Shown here one piece after another: positions 43,244 to 51,245 of a stretch of 64,000 nucleotides of DNA. Source of the DNA: a candidate division BRC1 bacterium HGW-BRC1-1 (GTDB lineage: Bacteria; Sumerlaeota; Sumerlaeia; Sumerlaeales; Sumerlaeaceae). The notes below the pieces were generated by a model. The model did no database searches. It saw nothing but the letters and a program-made list of their open reading frames with translations, and was not told the DNA's origin. Position numbers and translations under genes: made by a program. Positions within the stretch are counted from its first letter, which is position 1; each line of letters opens with the position of its first letter. The stretch spans positions 124,001 through 188,000 of the forward strand of contig PHCB01000002.1 in NCBI GenBank assembly GCA_002842095.1. Direction: 5' to 3'.

Positions 43244-44493
43244 CAGGCTTCCTCCTTCATGTCCACGAGAAGCGGTGTTCCCGGTTCGAGTTGACCCTTG
43301 AGTATCTCGGTCATGTTTCCGTCGGACGATCCCGTCTGCAATTCCACCGCAACCGGCTCGTCGTTCGTCAGCATCCATACCTTGCGGAGGGGTACGGTTT
43401 CCTGTTGGCCCACAGCCTTTTCGCCGCGTTTGAGCTGCTTGGATGGGGGAGTGAACCTGAGCGCGGCGTTGGGCACCATCAGCGCGTCGCGTCGCGTCTC
43501 CGAGATAATCGTCGCGGTGCAGGTCATGCCCGGACGAAGAAGCCCGTCCTCGTTGTCAACGCTCAGCACCGCCTGATAGGTGACAACGTTCGACGAGTCG
43601 GTCGGCTCGTTGTGAAGCGACAGCACACGGGAAACGAACTTCCGTTCGGGATACGCCTCCACCGTGAATGAGGCTTCCATCCCTTCGCGTACCCTTCCCA
43701 CATCCGCCTCGTCCACATCCACATTCAGCCGCATGTGTTTCAGGTCCTGCGCCAGTTTGAACATCAACGGGGTTTGAAACCCGGCGGTTACCGTCTGCCC
43801 TGGCTCCACCAATCGTGAAAGCACGCTGCCATCGATGGGCGAGCGGATCGTCGCCTTGGCAAGGCGGGACGTGGCGGACTTCAGCGTAGCCGTGGCAAGC
43901 GTTGCGTTTGCCGTTGCCGCTGCAAGGTTCGCGACCGCGCGGTCATTCGCCGCCGTGGCCGTATCAAGGTCCTCCTGGCTTACAACTTTTTTGACCTTCA
44001 GAAGCGACACGCGCTCGAAACTCGCTTGGGTCTCATGCGCCGTGACTTGCGACAACTTGATGGCTGCCTCGGCAGCGGCGACCTGCGCCGATTCCTTGTC
44101 AACGGCGGCGCGAAGTTCTTCCTCGTCAATCACTGCCAATATCTGACCGGTCGACACGCGGTCATTGGCGTCCACATTCACGGCCAGAATGCGCCCGCTC
44201 ACCTCGGCCCCCACCTCGACTGTGGTCGTGGCCTGAAGCGTTCCAGTCGCGCTCACAGTGATCGTCAAATCTCCCCGCTCGCTTTGCAGTGTGTCATAGG
44301 CGCTGCCGGCACCGCTCGAGCCCAACTTCAGCGCGACCGTGGCCGCCGCCGCTGCCGCCAGAAGCAGGGTTACGGCGACGATCCTGACCGGCCATCCTCT
44401 TCGCCGGGTGCCAGCCTCAAGCGTGCTCTTGATCTCTTCCGCAGTCGGGCAGTTCTCATACACTCGGTTTTTGTCTTGGATTGCGTCATTCAT
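43243..44493 (-). CDS. HlyD/MacA-type periplasmic adaptor
   Basis: A 416-residue membrane fusion protein. There is a short cytoplasmic segment, a helix near residues 38-58, a lipoyl half-motif (VEVGAEVSGRILAVNVDAND), an Ala-rich alpha-hairpin (about 130-210), the second lipoyl half (KATIRSPIDGSVLSRLVEPG) and a beta-barrel end. It bridges the MacB-type permease to an outer-membrane channel. GGAGTGAACGAC before the ATG at 44493 fixes the start. A palindrome at 44545-44558, just upstream, is probably the TetR operator. Confidence 0.92.
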   Translation of the reverse strand: MNDAIQDKNRVYENCPTAEEIKSTLEAGTRRRGWPVRIVAVTLLLAAAAAATVALKLGSSGAGSAYDTLQSERGDLTITVSATGTLQATTTVEVGAEVSGRILAVNVDANDRVSTGQILAVIDEEELRAAVDKESAQVAAAEAAIKLSQVTAHETQASFERVSLLKVKKVVSQEDLDTATAANDRAVANLAAATANATLATATLKSATSRLAKATIRSPIDGSVLSRLVEPGQTVTAGFQTPLMFKLAQDLKHMRLNVDVDEADVGRVREGMEASFTVEAYPERKFVSRVLSLHNEPTDSSNVVTYQAVLSVDNEDGLLRPGMTCTATIISETRRDALMVPNAALRFTPPSKQLKRGEKAVGQQETVPLRKVWMLTNDEPVAVELQTGSSDGNMTEILKGQLEPGTPLLVDMKEEA

Positions 44494-44544
44494 GTCGTTC
44501 ACTCCTGTGTCCGTAGTCTGCAATTTGACGCCTTGTTGCTCATG

Positions 44545-44558
44545 AGTAAGCGCTTACT
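44545..44558. promoter_or_regulatory. Palindromic operator upstream of the efflux operon
   Basis: AGTAAGCGCTTACT, a perfect 14-bp palindrome between the TetR stop and the adaptor start. Its half-site AGTAA/TTACT is shared with the palindrome beside the tetR start (45385-45400), so both are probably bound by the same TetR protein. Confidence 0.75.
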
Positions 44559-44578
44559 TACCATTTGGATCGGTTTAA

Positions 44579-45382
44579 TCACCCTGCGGGTTCTTGGGGC
44601 GGTTCTGGTCTGTAGCAACGGTGGATTGCCTCCTCCTTGATTCCAAAACCCCGGAGCACGAACCATGCCACCTGGCGCACCAGATGATCATTGGGTATTT
44701 GGTCTGGGGCACCTGGCATGCTGTGCGACATGTGAAGTTTCATCGCTGACAGCATCTGAAAAACCATGGCTGGTAGAAGGTCCACATCCACCGGCCCGTC
44801 CACCGCGTCGCCAGCGGCTACTGCGGCACGAAAAGCGGCTCGGAATCGTTGACGCCTTTCCGCCGGTCTTGAGTTTGCCATAAATCGCGCAAATTCACCG
44901 TCTCCCAGCAGGCTGTGGAACATCAGGCGGTTCTGCAGAACCGCCTCGTCGTCCGGCCCTTTAGGCGGAGCGAGGAAGTGCGTTACAAGCTCGTGGGTGG
45001 TCAGGACGAGTGTCTCCGTGCAGGGCTCCAGCGCGTCGAAGCGCCGCATGGGAGTGCTATCCATCTCACGCTTGAATGCTTCCTGCATCCCGGCGAAGAG
45101 CGCTTCTTTAGTGGGGAAGTGTTTGAAGAGAAGAGCCTCGGAAACCCCGGCGACCCGCGCGAGTTCGCGCGTGGTAGTGCCGTGGAAACCTTTGTCGGCG
45201 AAGGCCCGCCTCACGGACCTGACGATGGCCGCCTGGCGCTCGTCGGCCGGCAGACGGATGGACGGGGCGGCTCGGCCGGAGTCGCCCGAATTCACGGAAT
45301 GAACCGGATTCACAGATTCGCGAGACCCGTCGGTTTGCTTCGTCCGGCCGGGTCGTTTCTTTTTGAGGGCTTCCTTTTTCAT
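44579..45382 (-). CDS. TetR-family transcriptional regulator
   Basis: A 267-residue protein, longer than the usual 190-230 because of a basic, low-complexity 45-residue head. The DNA-binding domain (about residues 50-95) has GFHGTTTRELARVAGVSEAL then LFKHFPTKEALFAG, the canonical helix-turn-helix. The C-terminal ligand-binding half is variable, as expected. The gene precedes the MacAB-like operon on the same strand by 85 bp, and related palindromes lie before both. It is probably the repressor of the efflux operon and of itself. Confidence 0.9.
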   Translation of the reverse strand: MKKEALKKKRPGRTKQTDGSRESVNPVHSVNSGDSGRAAPSIRLPADERQAAIVRSVRRAFADKGFHGTTTRELARVAGVSEALLFKHFPTKEALFAGMQEAFKREMDSTPMRRFDALEPCTETLVLTTHELVTHFLAPPKGPDDEAVLQNRLMFHSLLGDGEFARFMANSRPAERRQRFRAAFRAAVAAGDAVDGPVDVDLLPAMVFQMLSAMKLHMSHSMPGAPDQIPNDHLVRQVAWFVLRGFGIKEEAIHRCYRPEPPQEPAG

Positions 45383-45384
45383 TT

Positions 45385-45400
45385 GTGAGTGTTTACTCAC
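45385..45400. promoter_or_regulatory. Palindromic operator at the tetR start
   Basis: GTGAGTGTTTACTCAC has 6-bp inverted arms GTGAGT/ACTCAC. It ends 2 bp from the ATG of tetR and covers the place where a ribosome-binding site would be. Binding there would block both tetR initiation and the divergent promoter region of the SGNH hydrolase gene. The true tetR start could be the in-frame GTG at 45400, within the palindrome. Confidence 0.7.
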
Positions 45401-45562
45401 CAACGACGGAACTATTCTCACGTGGAGTTTCGGGCACGTTTTGATTGCCTCAGATTTATCTTGATTGATCCATCCGCAGAGGTGGCCTTTTTATACCGAC
45501 TGCGCATGTTGCCCTTGCGTGGCACTTCGCTGCACATTTCGGGAAAAGACGGAGAACATCCG

Positions 45563-46867
45563 ATGGGTTTCAACCACAGCATGAAGACGCGATTCAAAGT
45601 TTCGCATAAGGCCATGTTGCTCCTGCTGGCGCTTCTTGTCGCCCCCATGACCGTGTTTGCGGCCGATTCCGCGCTGGTGTTGAAGCAGGGTGACCGTCTT
45701 GCCGTGGTGGGGGATTCCATCACGCAGCAGAAACTTTACAGTAAATATATCGAGACCTACCTGACGGCCTGCGCGCCGCAACTGGAAATCACAGCCATCC
45801 AACTGGGCTGGGGTGGTGAGGCGGCGGGCGGCTTCGCCGGACGCATGGATAACGACCTCGTGCCCTGGAAACCCAATGTCATCACGCTCTGCTACGGCAT
45901 GAACGACGGCCTCTACAAGGCCTACGAAAGCGCCACCGGCAAGCCCTTCGAGGAGGCAATGCGCAAGATTGTCACCCGGTTCAAGGCATTGGGGGCAACG
46001 GTCATCGTCGGCTCGCCCGGGGTGGTGGATTCGTTCTCTTTCAAGGTTAACGCCACATCGTCAACGGTGTACAATGATACGCTCGGCAAACTGGGCGACA
46101 TCAACCGGAAGATCGCCGAGGACAACGGCATGCCCTTCGCCGATATCCACGGCGCCATGCTCTCGGCCATGGAAAAGGCGAAGGCCGCCAACGGCGAGAG
46201 CTTCCCCGTGGCGGGCACGGACGGGGTGCATCCCGGACCGAACGGGCAGCTCGTGATGGCCTACGAGTTCCTCCGCACCATGGGATTAGACGGCCAGATC
46301 GCCGCCATCACGGTGGATATGAACGGCGCAACGACCGCCACCGAGGGGCAGAAGATTCTTTCGGGCGGGGCGGGAAAGATCGAAATTGAAAGTTCGCGCT
46401 ATCCCTTCTGTTTCTTCGGAGGAGAGAAGGACTCCACCGGCACGCGCAGCATTCTCCCCTTTGTTCCGTTTCAGGAGAACCTCAACCGCTTCACCCTCAT
46501 CGTGAAGAATTTGCCCGGCAAACAGGCCGAGGTGAAGTGGGGCAACGCCTCGAAAACATTCGACAGCGAGCAGCTGGCAAAGGGCATCAATCTGGCCGCT
46601 GAATTCGTGGACGACAATCCCTTCACCGCCCCCTTCGACCGCGTGATGAAGGCGGTCGAAGAGAAGCAGAAACACGAAACCGACATGATAAAAGGGCCGG
46701 TGAACACAGTGGGCAAGCTGAAGGCCGGCAACCCCGCAGACCCGAAACTCGCCGAGGCAGTGGCTGCAAGCGAGACGGCCTGGACCCAATGGGAAACGAA
46801 GAAAGCAGATGTCCGTTCCGCATTCCAGCCCGTGCGCCACACCATTGAGATCAAGCCCGTGGACTGA
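45563..46867 (+). CDS. Secreted SGNH/GDSL hydrolase
   Basis: A 434-residue esterase-like protein with a signal peptide (KAMLLLLALLVAPMTVFA). Block I is VVGDSITQQ with the nucleophile serine, block II GWGGEAAGG, block III CYGMNDGL with the GxND asparagine, and block V GTDGVHPGPNGQ with the Asp-His pair, so the triad is complete. It probably removes acyl groups from an extracellular polysaccharide; a carbohydrate-esterase-like role fits the GH32 and deacetylase genes in this region. GGAGAACATCCG precedes ATG 45563, and the codons from 45389 are therefore ignored. Confidence 0.9.
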   Translation: MGFNHSMKTRFKVSHKAMLLLLALLVAPMTVFAADSALVLKQGDRLAVVGDSITQQKLYSKYIETYLTACAPQLEITAIQLGWGGEAAGGFAGRMDNDLVPWKPNVITLCYGMNDGLYKAYESATGKPFEEAMRKIVTRFKALGATVIVGSPGVVDSFSFKVNATSSTVYNDTLGKLGDINRKIAEDNGMPFADIHGAMLSAMEKAKAANGESFPVAGTDGVHPGPNGQLVMAYEFLRTMGLDGQIAAITVDMNGATTATEGQKILSGGAGKIEIESSRYPFCFFGGEKDSTGTRSILPFVPFQENLNRFTLIVKNLPGKQAEVKWGNASKTFDSEQLAKGINLAAEFVDDNPFTAPFDRVMKAVEEKQKHETDMIKGPVNTVGKLKAGNPADPKLAEAVAASETAWTQWETKKADVRSAFQPVRHTIEIKPVD

Positions 46868-46934
46868 CCAGCCCGCGCCATGGGGCTGCGGCAAAATGCC
46901 GTGAGAGGCACCGGATCAGGTTGTGTGTGCCCGG
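46859..46934 (+). repeat. Stop-codon-proximal structured repeat, copy 1
   Basis: It runs GTGGACTGACCAGCCCGCGCC, through the hairpin CGGCA-AAA-TGCCG (46889-46901), to CACCGGATCAGG. Copy 2 at 47935-48010 has the same order. In both, the first bases are the end of a coding region (Val-Asp-stop). The rest of 46935-47211 shows no gene. Confidence 0.8.
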
Positions 46935-47211
46935 CTTTCGAGTCCAAACATCCCGCCGCGCCCTCGAGCAACAATGCGTTGACAGGCCATCCATGTGCAT
47001 GGATTAATTCAACTCAGCCGGAGAAACGCAAACGGGCACTGCAGGAGTGCAACCCGCCAGGGATATCCGGCCGCGGCGGACAATCCGCCCAAGTGGAGCC
47101 CGGACCCATTGCGGGCTCCACGCTCAAGCACCAGGTTGGTGCCGCCAATGCTTAAGAAAACTCACCATTACCCCACTCTGTTTTTTCGAGGGAAGATCAA
47201 GGTTCCACAAC

Positions 47212-47943
47212 ATGTTAACAGATAGCTCTCCCGCAATGAGCGCCAGCGCCCACCTCAGAAAATCGTGGAATCGGCGGCGTTTGGGGGGCGTGTGCTCGGG
47301 GCTTGCTGCGTACTTCGGTATCGATGCGATCCTTGTCCGCATACTATTTTCGATATGGGCGCTTGGATCTGTCGCCTTTATAGTTTACCACTTTACCGCA
47401 AAAGAAGCATACGCTAATCTGGTTCTCCAATTGCAGCGTCACGGGATGACAGCTATTTTCTCGATTTCCGGAGGTTATAGTAATTTGTTTGTCCTGTTGT
47501 CGATCGCGCTGATTGGATCCCTCCCGTTCATCGCTTACCTGATCCTCCACTTCTGCCTTCCTTGGGATGAGCAGGAGGCCAGCAAGCATGCTCGCTACTC
47601 ATGGGGGTTCGCGCTCTTGGCCATCATTCTACTAGTCGGCAATGCATATGCTGCGTGCAAGTGTAGGATGGCGCAACTGCCAGACATCTTCGACCAACTA
47701 GGCGCTGAACTACCCGTGCTGTCCCACCCTTCCACGTTTCTCGCTCAGCAGCCAGTGCTGTGGATTGCAGGTCTAATCCTTGTTTTGATCATGCCGAGTT
47801 TCATTCCCTTGATGTGTGGGAAGCGCAGAGTGTTGCGCTGGGTCGCCATGGCACTCGTACTCCTTTCCTTGGCTTTTCCGATCATGAGCTGCGTCATCGC
47901 GTGGTCAGCAGTGGCCAAGATTACCGAGATGATCGTGGACTGA
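47212..47943 (+). CDS. PspC domain membrane protein
   Basis: A 243-residue protein. The N-terminal PspC domain reads SWNRRRLGGVCSGLAAYFGI followed by DAILVRILFSIWALG, the typical start of phage-shock-protein C relatives. Four further hydrophobic segments follow. PspC domains sense or buffer membrane stress; this protein has no PspA or PspB neighbour. The ATG at 47212 is reasonable, and the upstream codons to 47047 are low complexity. It ends Val-Asp-stop within the second copy of the structured repeat. Confidence 0.82.
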   Translation: MLTDSSPAMSASAHLRKSWNRRRLGGVCSGLAAYFGIDAILVRILFSIWALGSVAFIVYHFTAKEAYANLVLQLQRHGMTAIFSISGGYSNLFVLLSIALIGSLPFIAYLILHFCLPWDEQEASKHARYSWGFALLAIILLVGNAYAACKCRMAQLPDIFDQLGAELPVLSHPSTFLAQQPVLWIAGLILVLIMPSFIPLMCGKRRVLRWVAMALVLLSLAFPIMSCVIAWSAVAKITEMIVD

Positions 47944-48010
47944 CCAACCCGTGCCATGAGACTTCGGCAAAATGCCGGGACCGGCACCGGATCAGGTGGT
48001 GCGTGGCCGG
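47935..48010 (+). repeat. Stop-codon-proximal structured repeat, copy 2
   Basis: GTGGACTGACCAACCCGTGCC, hairpin CGGCAAAATGCCG (47965-47977) and CACCGGATCAGG are shared with copy 1. The last coding bases and stop codon of the PspC gene are inside the repeat. Confidence 0.8.
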
Positions 48011-48105
48011 CATCGGAATGGCACTTAGATGTATTGTCACTGTAAAGTCTTTATTAACAGTGATACACCTTGACTTGCTACCATTCGGGTCGGTCCCTGT
48101 TTTCG

Positions 48106-48576
48106 TTACCCGTCGGCGGGTTCGGGGCGGCCTGATTCGCGGAGCACTTCGATCCGGTCGCCCAGTTTCCCATCGCGCATCAGGTATTTGACGCGGAAGG
48201 AGGCGGGCACTGTCCGGACCTTCCCGGCATCGTCGATGGTTTGCTCGGTCCCGACGATCAGGATGGAGGTGCCCTTGTGGGTGATTTTGCCGACCGTGTT
48301 CATGTTGATACCCGTCTCCCAGGTCCGTGAGGGTTGTTCCTGGTAGTCCGGGGGCGTGATGGTGAGCAGGATATGGTCACCGTTGATGGCCGGGTCGCCC
48401 CCTCCCGTCTCGAATATGCGGATGGCCACCTCACGTTCCGTGTCGTTGAGCAGCGTGACAGTCAGGATGGTGTCCAGCCGTGCGTATCCGGGGTCCGCCG
48501 AGGCCCTGATCTCAGCGGCGTTTCCCGTTCCGACCGCCACCAGCAAAGCCCAAACTACAAGTGCCGCGCGTTTCAT
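48106..48576 (-). CDS. Secreted protein of unknown function
   Basis: A 156-residue protein with a signal peptide (MKRAALVVWALLVAVGTGNA). The mature part looks all-beta: RASADPGYARLDTILTVTLL then NDTEREVAIRIFETGG, resembling a single immunoglobulin-like domain of the kind seen in bacterial extracytoplasmic proteins. GGGGAGATAAAACG precedes the ATG. The family is not recognised. It is a lone gene between the structured repeat and the direct-repeat-flanked gene. Confidence 0.7.
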   Translation of the reverse strand: MKRAALVVWALLVAVGTGNAAEIRASADPGYARLDTILTVTLLNDTEREVAIRIFETGGGDPAINGDHILLTITPPDYQEQPSRTWETGINMNTVGKITHKGTSILIVGTEQTIDDAGKVRTVPASFRVKYLMRDGKLGDRIEVLRESGRPEPADG

Positions 48577-48650
48577 CGTTTTATCTCCCCGGTTGGATTA
48601 CATGCGGGCAACTTGGAGGAGGGTTGACCCATAATGAATTCCGGGGTCCA

Positions 48651-48772
48651 GCCCTTCAATCGTTTGGCCCGAACCGCAGATGCCTGATCAATTCCTCGTC
48701 CACGCGTGAAGCCCGCCAGCATTTCCAGAAACTCTGCCGCGCCCGGGGAAGTTGTCAACCCAACTTCGCTGC
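48651..48772. repeat. Direct repeat, left copy (122 bp)
   Basis: It matches 49432-49554 in the same orientation: CCCGAACCGCAGATGCCTGAT, TCGTCCACG and TTTCCAGAAACTCT are shared. The pair flanks the gene at 48755-49396, and the left copy contains the last 18 bp of that gene. On the minus strand both copies keep a frame ending VDEELIRHLRFGP-x-D-stop. Confidence 0.85.
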
Positions 48773-49396
48773 TGGGGGAGGCTCGGGCGGCGCGTTCTGT
48801 CGAAGAATATACCCGCCAACATCAGCAAACTGGAATCCGGAGCTTTCCAAAACACCAATGGATAGAGCTTTTGTATCGTCCTGCGATTTGCTCATGACCC
48901 AATAGCCGTAGTAAGGGTACTCCTTACCCGCAGGTCCGATCCAGTAGCCCACAGCTCTTTCATTGTCTATGAACTTAAGGACTGCCGCCCCAAACCTGTT
49001 TGTGCCCTTCACCGTGCTCTTCCAAGTTCCAACCAGCGTAGCCCCGTGGCGAAGTTGCGCGTCGAAGCTCCACTCAGCACGCGGGCGGGATGCCGCATTC
49101 CCAGCCCATTCGCTCACTCGAATGCTAAAACGTCCGCGCAACTTCCGCCTGATCTTGACCGTTGTGTAGGTGTTTCGGTCCCGGGGATCGGCTTCATCCC
49201 TTGGATCGAACTCCGCCGAATACCAGATACCACTGATGCGGTACGGAAGGTCGTTTGAGGCAACCCAAGTCTCATAGAGTCCTTTGAAAAACCATATCAC
49301 GCCCCCCGCCACTCCGGAAAATGCGGCGGCAACGGCGAGACCGAACCAATCGGTACTTTCAAGTTTTACAAGTAGTTCGTGGATCATCGCCACCAT
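48755..49396 (-). CDS. Single-helix membrane protein between direct repeats
   Basis: A 213-residue protein. A membrane helix lies at residues 18-38 (GLAVAAAFSGVAGGVIWFF), and the rest is a soluble, probably beta-rich domain (ISGIWYSAEFDPRDE, then VKIRRKLRGRFSIRVSEW and VGYWIGPAGKEYPYYGYW). I recognise no family. It is framed by 122-bp direct repeats and may have arrived, or be able to leave, by recombination between them. It could be an effector or immunity-type gene, but that is conjecture. Confidence 0.65.
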   Translation of the reverse strand: MVAMIHELLVKLESTDWFGLAVAAAFSGVAGGVIWFFKGLYETWVASNDLPYRISGIWYSAEFDPRDEADPRDRNTYTTVKIRRKLRGRFSIRVSEWAGNAASRPRAEWSFDAQLRHGATLVGTWKSTVKGTNRFGAAVLKFIDNERAVGYWIGPAGKEYPYYGYWVMSKSQDDTKALSIGVLESSGFQFADVGGYILRQNAPPEPPPAAKLG

Positions 49397-49431
49397 TCCT
49401 CGAGGCTCGGTGTTCTGCTTATTACAGACAG

Positions 49432-49554
49432 GCCCTTCAGTCGGTTGGCCCGAACCGCAGATGCCTGATCAGTTCTTCGTCCACGTGTGAAGCCCGCCAG
49501 TATTTCCAGAAACTCTACCGCGCCGAGGATGAGTTGTCAACCCGACTTCGCAGC
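49432..49554. repeat. Direct repeat, right copy (123 bp)
   Basis: It matches 48651-48772; the two copies differ by scattered substitutions and about 1 bp of length. It lies just upstream of the start of the enclosed minus-strand gene, so the repeating unit is about 781 bp. The interval 49555-49655 has no gene. Confidence 0.85.
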
Positions 49555-49655
49555 TCGATTCCCTCCGCAGGATGGGAACGCACGAAGGGGTGCTAGATCG
49601 GCTCAAAGGGGCCAGTCCTAAGCAATCCACATCCAATAGGATCGAACGTTGTCAG

Positions 49656-50476
49656 TGGGTGCACCTTCTTTTCACGATAAAAACCTTCCGTGATGGCGTT
49701 TCACCAATGAACCGTGCCCTCATCCTTCAAGCCGTCGTTCGCGAGATAATGCGGACGCCAATATTTGCGCCTCATGTCGGCCTTCAGAGCCGCAGTTTCC
49801 GACGTGGGAAGGTCGCGGGATTTCTCCAGAGAAAGCCGGATGATTGTTCTTCCCGTGCTTGGCATCAGCGATTTGTTTTTCAAATACTCGATGTCCCGCC
49901 GACCATCCATCAAACAGAAACTCTGGGTAGTTCCCTGGTCCACCACGAGCGGAAGCCATACCGGAGATAAATGCTGCCCCCAATTGCCGAGGCTTGTCTC
50001 GCCGTCATCATGCAGCGTAACATACCCTTCGTCCAGCGCCCAGGCACCCTTGCTCAGAATCGTGCGCGGCATGATGTCCGCCCACCTCAGATACATGAAC
50101 GTCTCATCTGGAAACAAATAGAGGTCCTCGCCCGAGAGGCCGCCTCTCTTTGTCGGCCCCGGGTCCGCATAGTAACCGGCCACGGAGGCCGTCGTGAGCG
50201 GATCGTGCAAACGCACGACGTCACGTTGGGCAGCCACCGGCGTCCGTTGCGTGGCCCTCAATCTTTCTGCAATGACCGCCACACGCGCAGCGGCAGGCTC
50301 CCGCGTGGAGGTCGTCGACGCGTCCAATCCGGCGGCGCCAACCACACCCGCCCCGAGGCAGACCAACAATACGCTAACCCATCGCATCTGGAAAACCCTC
50401 CGTCCACGCACTGAGACCCACATCATGCCATCCGCCGCATTTAGCGTGGCTGAAAAATAACCGGTCAACCCGATTC
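49656..50476. repeat. Segmental duplication, copy B (821 bp)
   Basis: The whole segment corresponds to 25058-25879, including non-coding flanks on both sides (GGGTGCACCTTCTTTTCACGA at one end, CCGGTCAACCCGATTC at the other). The copies are 24.6 kb apart in direct orientation. The right edge cuts into a remnant gene (50479-50619). Confidence 0.85.
49701..50387 (-). CDS. Secreted protein of unknown function, paralogue B
   Basis: A 228-residue protein with a signal peptide (MRWVSVLLVCLGAGVVGAAG). It has the same layout as the 25107-25790 protein: VAGYYADPGPTKRG, LYLFPDETFMYLRWADIMP and ILSKGAWALDEGYVTLHDDG, ending YWRPHYLANDGLKDEGTVHW. Substitutions are spread through both genes and both frames stay open, so both are probably functional. 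An open frame continues upstream to 51083, but the codons beyond 50387 are antisense to the GNAT gene. The ATG at 50387 is preceded by GGAGG. Confidence 0.8.
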   Translation of the reverse strand: MRWVSVLLVCLGAGVVGAAGLDASTTSTREPAAARVAVIAERLRATQRTPVAAQRDVVRLHDPLTTASVAGYYADPGPTKRGGLSGEDLYLFPDETFMYLRWADIMPRTILSKGAWALDEGYVTLHDDGETSLGNWGQHLSPVWLPLVVDQGTTQSFCLMDGRRDIEYLKNKSLMPSTGRTIIRLSLEKSRDLPTSETAALKADMRRKYWRPHYLANDGLKDEGTVHW

Positions 50477-50478
50477 TC

Positions 50479-50619
50479 AATTCCGTGGGGGGCGCGATTC
50501 TGTGGGGCAACGTCTGCCAGTCGTCCGAAAAGGCGCTTGCGGACGGCGCGCGCCGGTGGACGGAGTTCCTCACCAAGGTGCCGCCGCGTAATTCTGCGCG
50601 GGCGGCACGCACGCCATGA
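50479..50619 (+). pseudogene. C-terminal fragment of an unidentified gene
   Basis: A frame reading NSVGGAILWGNVCQSSEKAL then ADGARRWTEFLTKVPPRN ends at a TGA that overlaps the ATG of the GNAT gene (ATGA). It begins exactly at the edge of segmental duplication B. It looks like the tail of a gene, once coupled to the GNAT gene, whose front was replaced by the duplicated segment. The GGAILWG run faintly recalls the end of creatininase-type enzymes, but this is too short to claim. Confidence 0.45.
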
Positions 50620-51113
50620 TCGTCTCCAACTACAATATCAATCCACCGCGCCAGGCCCGGCGCGCACCCATGATTCCCCACGCGGAACTGGAGGAACTGG
50701 CGCATCTGGAAACCATCTGCTTCCCGCCCGAAGAACTGTACGACCTCGACACCCTCGCGCACTTCGCCAGCCGCAACGGCGCCGGCCTGTTGCGATGGAT
50801 CGAGCCGCGCGACAACGCGCTCCCGCACCTCGCCGCGTTTCACCTGTTCAACTGTTTCACCGCCGAACTCATCACCCTGGACGTCCACCCCGACCACCGC
50901 CGCCGCGGCATCGGCACTGCGCTGGTCACCGAGTCGCTGCGCAAACTGCGCGAACTCGGCCACCGCCAGGCCACCTGCCAGATAGCCACATCCAACGAGA
51001 ACTCGCTCCAACTCCACTACCGCCTCGGCTTCAAACCCGTCCGCACCCTGCGCAACTACTACGGCGCAAGACGCGACGCGCACCTGCTGGTGGCAACACT
51101 ACAAGGGCCGTAG
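50616..51113 (+). CDS. GNAT family N-acetyltransferase
   Basis: A 165-residue protein. The acetyl-CoA binding motif A is clear (ITLDVHPDHRRRGIGTALVT), with the C-terminal strand-helix (NENSLQLHYRLGFKPVRTLR) as in RimI-like enzymes. It transfers an acetyl group to an amine, either a protein N-terminus or a small molecule. The substrate is not evident. It overlaps the truncated upstream frame by 4 bp. GC at third codon positions looks very high compared with neighbours. The start may be the ATG at 50670 (MIPHAELEEL). Confidence 0.9.
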   Translation: MIVSNYNINPPRQARRAPMIPHAELEELAHLETICFPPEELYDLDTLAHFASRNGAGLLRWIEPRDNALPHLAAFHLFNCFTAELITLDVHPDHRRRGIGTALVTESLRKLRELGHRQATCQIATSNENSLQLHYRLGFKPVRTLRNYYGARRDAHLLVATLQGP

Positions 51114-51146
51114 CGGCGCCTCACTTCCTTGGGGGGGTTATGGAGG

Positions 51147-51176
51147 ATACGAATTAGGGGGGCAGGAATGCCCCCG
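51147..51176 (+). repeat. TACGAATT module with hairpin
   Basis: GATACGAATTAGGGGGGCAGG leads into ATGCCCCCG; GGGGGGCA-GGAA-TGCCCCCG forms a hairpin (51157-51176). It is the same family as 24806-24866, with module and hairpin fused. Confidence 0.75.
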
Positions 51177-51245
51177 AAATATCCCTTGAGACCCGCGATT
51201 ACCGCGTCTTAATTGCGCGTACCCAGAACGCTATCGGGGGGATTT

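Noticed and set aside
50388-51083. Upstream extension of the paralogue B frame
   Set aside because: It is antisense to the GNAT gene; the signal peptide start at 50387 matches paralogue A.
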